Source of the DNA: Arbacia lixula
Taxonomy: Eukaryota > Echinodermata > Echinoidea > Arbacioida > Arbaciidae
Length of the DNA: 64,000 nucleotides
Direction: 5' to 3'
NCBI GenBank assembly: GCA_963669155.1
Contig: OZ022583.1
Span: 8,229,921 to 8,293,920 of the forward strand
Position 1 is the stretch's first letter, and each line of letters opens with the position of its first letter. Positions 55,541-64,000 of the stretch are shown here, piece by piece. The notes under the pieces are model-generated. The model made no database searches. It had not been told where the DNA came from and saw only the letters and a program-made list of their open reading frames with translations. The position numbers and the translations under genes were made by a program.

Positions 55541-56432
55541 AGTTACACATACTGGAGCTACACATACTGGAAACACATACTCACCTTTTGGCGGGTCTCT
55601 TTTTCCCTACATACTTAATGTTGCACCATCTACCACAGACCTCGCATCCAACCCATCTTGTAGTTAATAGTGGCTTGGTACAGCCCACTGTATCACACAT
55701 TGCGCTCTGGACAAGAGGCATTACTGTAATTTTTCAATTGATGAAAATTTCAAGATTTATTCACCAAAGTCAATGGAAACACTACGTCCAAGTATATCTG
55801 TAGAGGTTTTTTATCATTCATTGGCCGTCCATCGTTACGATGATGACTAAGAGAGAATTTTTTCTTTCTTTTTTCTTTTTTTAATGTTTCTATGGGTGAC
55901 TCCAGTCCAATTCTGCCAGCACAGTGGAAGCCGCAAACATTACACTCGAAAGGTTTGTCAGTGTTATTGGTAGAAAATGCCATAGCATGCCTAGTAGCTC
56001 TCCTATTCAAAGCAGCTTGGCGGCGCTCTTCTTCTTTTTCTATCATTATAGAAGACAATTTTATACATTTCATTTCTAAACCAAACTGAAGATGTAACAG
56101 TGTTATACCCCCCCCCCCCCCCCCCCATACATTAAGAGAATACTGTAGTGTGAGACAAAATAAACCACTTCATAAAAGTGGAACATCACATTACTGGAAA
56201 TATAATCATAAAAACGCACACTATGCCGACATACAACTAAATTGTATGTCTGAAATATGGTCTCCTGTTAAAAAAAGCACAGGTTTTGTGAGAACAAGAC
56301 TATTTTCTCAGTTCAGATCAATGGCCTGTGCTGGCACTTGCTGGTTTTTCTGAGCTATAAAGAAATGTATATTTCATGTATGTTAATGTATTTGTGGGCA
56401 GTCGCACAGTGACCGAGTCACTGACTAATCTG
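55541..56432 (-). repeat. Array unit 5 (PHD + C2H2-like)
   Basis: The PHD segment is at about 55570-55720. The C2H2-like segment is at 55750-56073 (NRRATRHAMAFSTNNTDKPF then ECNVCGFHCAGRIGLESPIE). A pure run of 18 C residues lies near 56110. The tail is slightly shortened and ends ACTAATCTG. Confidence 0.85.
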
Positions 56433-56575
56433 TTACACATACTGGAGCTACACATATTGGACACACATACTCACCTTTTGGTGGTCTCTCTATCCTTACA
56501 TACTTAATGTTGCACCATCTACCACAGACCTTGCATCCAAACCATCTTGTAGTTAATAGTGGCTTGTACAGCCCA
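56433..56575 (-). repeat. Array unit 6 (PHD segment only)
   Basis: The PHD text is KPLLTTRWFGCKVCGRWCNI, then RPPKGEYVCPICVAPVC. The usual start (MPP...CDTVGC) is replaced at 56575 by a BEN fragment. The BEN frame ends in a stop at the junction, so the two are not a fusion protein. Confidence 0.8.
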
Positions 56576-56795
56576 CTATACAGCTCGGCGACACTTGGCA
56601 TTGATCGCGTTTCGAAGGTAGGTTTGAGACTTCTCTGACTTGAAGCTACCAGGGAAATCAAATTCCGCCTGTACGAGGACGGCACTGAAAGCCAGCTTGG
56701 TGAGGAGCGATTCTTCATGCGTGTCCCATTGTATGCGACGGTACCTCCGTAGAGTTTCAACTTTGTCAGCTCGTGAGGAGAGTAGACTGCACCAA
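56576..56795 (-). pseudogene. BEN-domain C-terminal fragment inside the array
   Basis: The minus strand reads KLYGGTVAYNGTR in one frame and LLTKLAFSAVLVQAEFDFPG, SFKSEKSQTYLRNAINAKCR in another. It is close to the C-terminal BEN region of the 429-residue gene (FYGGAVSYNGTR...FDFPGSFKSE...NAINAKCRR). One frame break and truncation at both ends make it non-functional. Confidence 0.8.
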
Positions 56796-58216
56796 GCGCA
56801 TGAGAGGGGTCTCTCTCTCGCTATTTCACGGTTTCGGGGACCGTGTAACCCGCCCAACATTACTCATATTCAAAGAATCTGAGGTGGAAGACTGAAGTTT
56901 GATATCATCCCCAGCCTTCCGCATAACAGTGACCCCCGCGCCTGCGTGGGTTTGTTTAGTGCCTCTTTATGAGACGGAAGCGTGTAGAACACACCCTCCT
57001 TGTTCGATCCTCTAGGCTCTCGGGACTATCCCAGTCTGGCTGTCTTAGAGGTTTTCTCAAGTCCCCTTGAGAGCCGTTCTAGCCTGGTACAAAGCCCAGA
57101 GAACGTTCCATTCAAACTATCGCATCAAAGAATGCCTGCACCAGTTTGACCGTGCCACTCAGTGCGATCAAGCACAGTTTAGCAACCTGGTTACTACTTA
57201 GACTCAATACCCTGGTCATACGATCGTTCTGCGTACAATACGTTCCCCTTGCTCCGAGAACAAATCCATGAACTTCAACCATTGACACACTGCAGAGGGT
57301 CTTGACCTTCGGAATAACAGTTATACTTCCGGACCTTCTCCTCGTAGGCGGCCTCCAGCTGAGCCATGTCATTGTCCCAGACCACAGTGGGGTCGACTAC
57401 ATAGCAGACTTCCCCACTATGGAGTATCAGGTCCGGGCGCAGCCGAACACCACCAGGGTCAAAGAGAGTGGGCTCCTCGATGACCCTGAGACCCCGCTCC
57501 GCAGCCGAGCACCACCAGGGTCAAAGAGAGTGGGCTCCTCGACGACCCTGAGACCCCGCTCCGCAGCGACTTTGACTACCAGAGCACAAATCTTGTCGTG
57601 CCTGTTAATCCGCTCGCGAGAAAAGAAATGACAGGCACCCGAAATGTGTCCAGTCGTCTCGGTCGTACGGCCACAACGACGACAGATTGCATCCATACCT
57701 CTGCGACCTCTACTAAGAGTCTCCTTTGTCCCTACTGTGTTCGATCGTAACTTCAACGCGCATAGATACTCTCTTTCCGAGAGGAAACTCCTGCCACCGA
57801 TCCACCGATTAACGATAGGATTACGGTAACAGTTGTTCCCCCTGGAGGAGGTCCCCATTTGCTCCCACTTTCGTAGGTGAAGCTTTCTCCAACCCAGATT
57901 ACTTCCATGCTTCGGGGGCACTGGAAGTGAGGTAGCCTCAGCTATCCGGTCGATCTGACTCACTGCCCCGAGTGCAGAGGCGATACCGGAGATAACTTCG
58001 TCGGCCGATCTCGTAACATTGGACAGCATCTTCATCCGCGCCGTCGGGATGGAGTCTGCGAGGCAGGGCAATCCGAGGCCACCAGCGCACTTCCTGGTGT
58101 AGAGGAAGTGGTTAGTGGTCTGGTCTGCTAAGTGGTACCACTTCGTAGCGAAGAAGCGTACGGTCACGTCCAGGGCCCGTATTGCAGTACAGCTGTACCC
58201 TCCTTTGATTAGATCG
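56796..58216 (-). pseudogene. R2-superclade retrotransposon 3' end, copy 3 (longest)
   Basis: The frame 58167-57427 extends further upstream than in copies 1 and 2 (VRFFATKWYHLADQTTNHFL, then YTRKCAGGLGLPCLADSIPT), the region between reverse transcriptase and zinc motif in R2-type proteins. The zinc motif CRRCGRTTETTGHISGAC is intact. A ~63-base tandem duplication at about 57441-57562 (CACCAGGGTCAAAGAGAGTG present twice) then breaks the endonuclease frame. The 3' region to 56796 matches copy 1, including TTTCACGGTTTCGGGGACCG. Confidence 0.8.
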
Positions 58217-58539
58217 TTTTATATCCCCTCCCCCATACAATAAGAGAATACTGTATTGTGACCAAAATAAACCACTTCATAAAAGTGGAACATCACATTA
58301 CTGGAAATATAATCATAAACACGCACACTATGCCGACATACAACTAAACTGTATGTCTGAAATACGTTCTCCTGTTAAAAAGAGAACAGGTTTTGTGAGA
58401 ACAAGACTATCCAATGGCCTGTGCTGGCACCTGCTGGTTATTCTGCACAATAAAGAAATGCTCATGTTCATGTATGTAAATTATCTGTGTCAATGTATTT
58501 GTGGGCAGTCGCACAGTGACAGATTCACTGACTAATCAG
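58217..58539 (-). repeat. Array unit 7 (tail part only)
   Basis: It begins inside a unit at TATATCCCCTCCCCCATACA, immediately after R2 copy 3, and runs to GACTAATCAG. The C2H2-like and PHD segments are missing. Confidence 0.85.
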
Positions 58540-59418
58540 TAACACATACTGGAGCTACACATACTGGACACACATACTCACCTTTTGGCGGGTCTCTTTT
58601 TCCCTACATACTTAATGTGGCACCATCTTCCACAGACCTCACATCCAACCCATCTTGTAGTTAATAGTGGCTTGGTACAGACTACTATGTCATACATTGT
58701 GCTTTGGTAAGGAGGCATAACTGTAACTTTTCAATTGATAATTTCAAGATTTATTCACCAAAGTCAATGGAAACACTACGTCCAATTATATCTGTAGAGT
58801 TTTTTTTATCATTCATTGGCAGTCCATCGTTACGATGATGACTAAGAGAGAAATTGTTTTTTTCTTTTTTCTTTTTTTTAATGTTTCTATGGGTGACTCC
58901 AGTCCAATTCTGTCAGCACAGTGGAAGCCGCAAACATTACACTCAAAAGGTTTGTCAATGTTATTGGTAGAGGATGCCATAGCATGCCTAGCAGCTCTTC
59001 TATTCAAAGCAGCTTGGCGGTGCTCTTCTTTTTCTATCATTATAGAAGACAATTTTACACATTTCATTTCTAAACCAAACTGAAGATGTAACAGTGTTAT
59101 ACCCCCTCCCCCATGCATTAAGAGAATACTGTATCGTGACACAAAATAAACCACTTCATAAAAGTGGAACATCACATTACTGGAAATATAATCATAAAAA
59201 CGCACACTATGCTGACATACAACTAAATTGTATGTCTGAAATACGGTCTCCTGTTAAAAAGAGCGCAGGTTTTGTGAGAACAAGACTATCCAATGGCCTG
59301 TGCTGGCACCTGCTGGTTATTCTGCGCAATGAAGAAATGTTCATGTTCATGTATGTAAATTATCTGTGTAAATGTATTTGTGGGCAGTCGCACAGTGACA
59401 GATTCACTGACTAATCAG
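58540..59418 (-). repeat. Array unit 8 (PHD + C2H2-like)
   Basis: The PHD segment is at about 58565-58715 (start codon context GCATAACTG, altered). The C2H2-like segment is at 58813-59205 (NNIDKPFECNVCGFHCADRI). It is followed by tail block B. Confidence 0.85.
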
Positions 59419-60095
59419 CTACACATACTGCAGCTACACATTAAAAACGTATATTATTTCCCCCACTGGCGTGCCGGTGGGGGAAAGGGGTGGGGGTGGG
59501 GACGGCGGTTAAAATTCCCGGTCCAACATGCAGGGGTCCCGTTGGTGTACCGTGGAATCCCAGCCATAAAAACTGCTACCCCTGTATTGTACATCTCTGT
59601 TGCAGATAGTCGTCCTTATTACGGTAGTAGTAAGTCTCCCCGTGGCTTTGACCTTCATTGTAGTTGTCAAGGGTCGTTGTGGGGCGTCTCCCAGTATGCA
59701 TTGGATCTAGGGTAATTAGGCCTAAGGGTAATCCCAGTTTTTCCTATTAGGGACATCTTGATATGTGTCTTCGGGGTCCCCTTCCCTCTGTCGCCCTATT
59801 CGCCTTGTTTCAATGTCTTGAACGAATGAGGGTTCATCGTAACACTCAGTGTATTGGGTCCCTGTTTCTTCCCTTGCACATGCTCCCCTTAGCTCTCTGG
59901 CTACGCCGCTCTTAAGTGGCGATTTTGGCAGCCTATTTTGGCTGTATTGATTTATAAATCAATACAACAAACAATTGACATTAGTACGTACAATACATCT
60001 CTTTGATAGTTATTTCATGTCCGATACATCTTAGCTTTGTCTGCCCCAACTACATGCTACAGTAAATTATGACATGATTATATCAAATTCTATAT
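59419..60095. repeat. Array tail block B
   Basis: It matches tail block A almost base for base up to CAAATTCTATAT. After that point block A runs into R2 copy 2, while block B runs into unrelated sequence. It carries the same CCCCCACTGGCGTGCCGGTG hairpin. Confidence 0.9.
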
Positions 60096-60309
60096 AAAGT
60101 CCAAACCCATGAAGAACCGACATTAGAAGAATTTTGTTCTCATGGTTGCACTTTTCCTCCATCAGCGTTCCATCAACTTGGAGAGGAACAGACCTCCCAG
60201 CTTTCATGCTTGCTGTTAGGTCATTGTCAGTGTTGCTAGGAGGTTCTGCAAATGAAATATATTTTAAAATGTCAATGTTTCCCTTCCACTGGGACACGTG
60301 TAGATACAT
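60096..60309 (-). other. Unrecognised open frame next to the array
   Basis: An 80-codon minus-strand frame (60309-60067) reads HVSQWKGNIDILKYISFAEP, then VPLQVDGTLMEEKCNHENKI. Composition looks coding, but I recognise no domain and see no start context or partner exon. It may be a transposon remnant. Confidence 0.2.
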
Positions 60310-60756
60310 TTGGACATGTTACTAAATACACAGACAAGGAACTGATAGAACTCTTGTCCAGGCCATTTCTTCTACAGCATATGATGCAGGTAAAATGTGA
60401 TTGTGTTCGCATCATCCTGTATAAAAACAGACGTTGTTTGATTGTGTACCGGCCTATCTTCCAAAATGTTTTCTCGTTCGGAGAAGGGGTTAGATTTCCC
60501 TTACCACTCTGCTTTTACTTTGGCTGTCTCTTGCCATGCACGCTCGATTTTATTCCTGTACTTTTCTGCGGTTTGACCAATGCCTATACTAGTAGACCCC
60601 CCCCCCCCCCACAAAAACCCCACCCAGTTGGTATTTTAAAAACTTCTATGCCAATCGGCCAATCACAGACTGCTATGGATCATAGGGGATTTTTATTCAA
60701 ACTAAGCTCGTTTTCAGAATACCACACTAGCTAGTGCAAAGAAACCCACAGTATAC

Positions 60757-60918
60757 AAATATTGACTGCTATGAGGGGCACAGTTAAAATTATAAGCCCA
60801 AGATGATGTCAAAACCATGACTATGCCCGAAGCGAAGCTGAGGGCATAGTCATGGTTTTGACATCACCGAGGGCCTATGATTTTAACTGTGCCCCGAATA
60901 TTAAGCAGTCAATATTTG
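60757..60918. mobile_element. Perfectly pairing foldback element
   Basis: The arms start CAAATATTGACTGC and pair through GGGCACAGTTAAAAT, GATGTCAAAACCATGACTAT and GCCC around a short GAAGCGAAGCTGA loop, then reverse. Related text (GGGCACAGTTAATTTTGACG) recurs near 61114. A second inverted pair built on TAACCAATC(A)GATGAGAGGAAT and ATTCTTCTCATCGATTGGTTA brackets about 60940-61210, suggesting a larger parent element. Confidence 0.7.
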
Positions 60919-61229
60919 TTTTATAAACCGAATGTATAGATTCTTCTCATCGATTGGTTAAAAGATTTCCTGAACTGACAAGGCCTACAAGATAGCATGT
61001 AATAGGCATGTAAATCAACACTCATCGCGCGTAAAGGGATTGCGCACACACGAGCGATATCGCGCGGTGTTGAGGTTGTCTTATTATTTTCCGGGCACAG
61101 TCGATTGCCATGCCCCGGGCACAGTTAATTTTGACGTCATCTTGTTAAAAACGGGGGCACAGCTATTTCGATGACTCTACTTTTAACCAATCAGATGAGA
61201 GGAATCTATGTATGAGGTATATAATAATA

Positions 61230-64000
61230 GATGTCTCTCCAGTTGTCTCATGGATATTTCCTCTTTCGCTCCAATAAGTATAGAACAGTTCACTTGGTGG
61301 TTTTCAGAATAGGCACACATGATCTCAATTCTCCATACCATGTACTAGAAATGAGGTACAAGATATTTTATTCAGTCCAAAATTGTGGAAGTTTGCTTTC
61401 CACCAGCACAATAACATTACAATACAAATATAGCAATATTATGGACACATAAACAATGAGTTAGAAAAACATTAAAACATTGTTTTAATTCACCTGTGTA
61501 ATTATAGGTTATGTACTATACATGTATGTGCCAAATTAATTACAGACTGAAAAAAAACTGCAGAGCTGAGTTCATATTAGTTTCTTTCTCATTCTGCTCC
61601 TAGTATGAAAAGATATATGAGATTTACTTTTTGTCAATGTTATGTTAATACATTATCATGTAAGGGGAATATATAGGGGTATAGGGAAGTATATAGGGGA
61701 ATGTTCCTTAATGCACTAGCAGCCACATTCAGATTTTTTTTGTAGTCCTATCCACTAGCTTACAGTCTCACATACTAGACATGGCTGAATGTAGCTAGAG
61801 TGGTGCATGGATTGACATTTCCTTATTTGAGGTACGGTATAGAGAATTCACTACTGCCACCTTATTTTGCTTGCACCTAACTAGTAGGCTCATTGGACAA
61901 ATGGTCAGAATGCCTTTGCTGACATATTACCTGTTTAGAAACAACAGAAAAAAGCTCAATGTATTGTAGTTCACGAAGTACATGTAAATTACAGGTCAAT
62001 ATATGGCTATATAGTACATTTATATGTATCTATCAAATTTATTTTGTGTGGTGGTACATTTATATATTTTAATTTCTGTTGAGTTTGTCACATATGTGAA
62101 ACATTCTGCAGGGTGAAATATACTTGTTGGTGTCTCATAAATATTTCCTCTATAGATTACCGTAAGTAGTTGCGACTTTCTTTAATCATGAGTCATTCAA
62201 GTTTCATGCACATGCTTGTATGAGATCTGAAATTGGAATGTAGTTTGTATACAATGTAATTGTACATTTTGTGTATTGTGATCTCAAAGATGAAAATATG
62301 ATCATACAAATCTGAGCTGGGCATGTGGGCAGAGTACAATGTCTAAATTGTATTGAACTTATATTTTATGTCAAATTAAACATGCAAAGATGATATATTG
62401 ATAATTTGAGTCGGTACTTTTTTTTTTGCTTATCATTGATGTTACTGTAGTTTAAGTTGTATGTTCTGATCAAGAAGTTTAATCTATAGTGTATTTACAC
62501 CTAGAGTAGTGTGAATATTGTGTGCTTAAATTTGTTTGCGTTGGTGTACGCAAGTCTGCGGCATGTATGTACTTGTGTGTGCGTGTGCGTGCGTGTGCGT
62601 GCTTGTAGTTGTACTCGTGTTAACCAACATTTGACACTTTTGGAAAGTGAACCAAGTCGAAACAAGCCAAAATTGAAACAAAGTCAACGGATGACAATTT
62701 TTTGGAGCAGGTTTCATGATATTTCATCGAAATAAAACTTCAACCAAAAAAATCATTAATTCGAACCCCAACAATGCCGATTGTGCATTACTTTGTCAAT
62801 CCTCAATTTCAACTGTAATTCAGAACGCAAGGGCATTGTTGTGTTCTGAATTCATTGTCTTCTACACACACATTTTTAGATCCAATTTGTTCCACAGGGA
62901 AACAGACATTAAAAGGATTATTACAAGTCAATGATTGATGAAATGTCACAAAACTTGCTTTGAAAAAAATTGACATCCTTTGACCTTATCTAACTTCTTA
63001 AAAATGTTAGTGGTTTTTTTTTAACACCTAGTATCTCGCAGTGAATGTACACAAACCATCTGTTCATGACTGCTTTGTAACTACTGGGAATGATAGGTAT
63101 GTAGATCATTTCACTATCAACTTTCATTCTGTTTTTTTTCTTCTATCCAGCACTCCTGCAAGCACATACGCACCAACACACACAAACACACATCTACGCG
63201 TTACACACAAATGTTAAAGTGTTTGAAATGTCACATACAATTACTTGAAATATTTGATGTAAGTTCACAGAAATAAATGAGGCATTTTATCCCCAGAATA
63301 TGCAAGGTGAATAAATCTGCCAACAAACAATGAAAGTAACCATAATTGAATCTCATCTTTATGCTATATATCAATTTTTGTATAACTAAAAATAGACAAT
63401 TCTCATAGAGCAGCAGTTAATCTCCCACGCACAGGGCTAACACTTGTACATCTGTCATGGTCTTGAAATGGTAGAGAATTTGCTCTAATATTCAGACTCA
63501 AAGAGGTTTTGAAGAAAGTTTTATTATATTTCTTGTGAAACGTCATATTTACAAAACGAGAAAGTCCACTGTGTGGAGAACATAATATCAACATGAAAAT
63601 GCTTTTATAGAAACAAAGAAGCATAGATGTTACTTGTGTAAAACACTGAAGTGCATGCAAAAAGAAATACTGAATTTGATCAATGTGCATCGCCTTGTTA
63701 ATGTAATATACATGTATATAAACTCATGACTTGAGGAGAAAATCCTTCATAATTGTGTGCTTTGATTACCAGAGCAGACAAGTTAGATGTAGACTGATGA
63801 AAGTTTGAGGGAAAAAAAGACTGACATGATATTAAAATATGAATCACAAATCCTGAAATGTTGCATTCCAAACTTAGAAGATACATACTTCATAATAGCT
63901 GTAACTATTGGGGAGAGCTCTGCATCTATTAAATACCAGTTTATTTCCAGGTTCAATAAAAAAAAAAAAATAGAATGTAGTACAATGATACACCAGGCAT
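61230..64000. other. Intergenic DNA, no supported gene
   Basis: AT-rich. It contains a GT-rich run (TGTGTGTGCGTGTGCGTGCG) near 62573-62606 and the diverged dispersed repeat at about 62870-63035. Short frames have no recognisable content. Confidence 0.45.

Noticed and set aside
56425-56760. Possible BEN-PHD fusion protein
   Set aside because: The BEN frame (NAINAKCRRAV) stops at the junction and the PHD lies in a different frame, so no fusion is made.
1-64000. Bacterial-type operons, CRISPR arrays, rRNA or tRNA genes
   Set aside because: None seen. The regular arrays present are minisatellites or transposon-derived units without spacer-repeat structure.

Overview
The window is eukaryotic, from the nuclear genome of a metazoan and probably a marine invertebrate deuterostome. 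It has spliced genes with GT-AG introns, AT-rich intergenic DNA, many microsatellites and a dense, varied transposon load: Penelope-like, R2-superclade non-LTR, two Mutator types, hAT-like elements and many foldback elements. An echinoderm such as a sea urchin fits the BEN-domain expansion and repeat types. That is an impression from content, not a species assignment, and a hemichordate or lancelet is not excluded. No rRNA, tRNA, CRISPR or bacterial operon signal was seen.

Layout. 1-3.7 kb: a four-exon minus-strand gene for a 248-residue membrane protein resembling the BRI3BP/TMEM109 family. 3.7-15.2 kb: intergenic DNA with microsatellites, foldback elements and a duplicated segment, one copy of which carries a hAT-like insertion while the other preserves the empty site. 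15.2-23.9 kb: a five-exon plus-strand gene for a 207-residue single-domain rhodanese with an intact active-site cysteine. Its 5.1-kb second intron holds a decayed minus-strand transposon-like gene, which in turn is interrupted by a 1.9-kb hAT-like element. 27.8-30.3 kb: a degenerate, internally deleted Penelope-like element. 30.9-33 kb and 45-46 kb: three copies of a HECT-domain fragment, two of them carrying a Mutator-transposase fragment inserted between HECT pieces.

35.2-44.9 kb: two BEN-domain genes on the minus strand. One is spliced and the other is a 429-codon single-exon gene that may sit inside a long first intron of the first. Both have an acidic tandem-repeat segment before a coiled coil and a C-terminal BEN domain. 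The DNA between them contains unusual motif-saturated stretches (CCGTACGG, TCGTCCCGACGA and GGAGCGCTCC cores) and a 1.8-kb long-TIR element with two foldback elements nested in its loop. 46.4-48.7 kb: remains of two Mutator-type transposases.

48.7-60.1 kb: a tandem array of about 0.87-kb units on the minus strand, each with an ATG-PHD-finger segment and a C2H2-like segment ending in a stop codon embedded in AATAAA. It is interspersed with three copies of an R2-type retrotransposon C-terminus, a BEN fragment and a duplicated tail block. 60.1-64 kb: repeats and otherwise featureless intergenic DNA.

Only the BRI3BP-like, rhodanese and two BEN genes look intact. The rest is transposon-derived or decayed. 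The most novel-looking material is the PHD/C2H2/R2 array, the HECT-Mutator composites, and the BEN genes with minisatellite-encoded acidic repeats.
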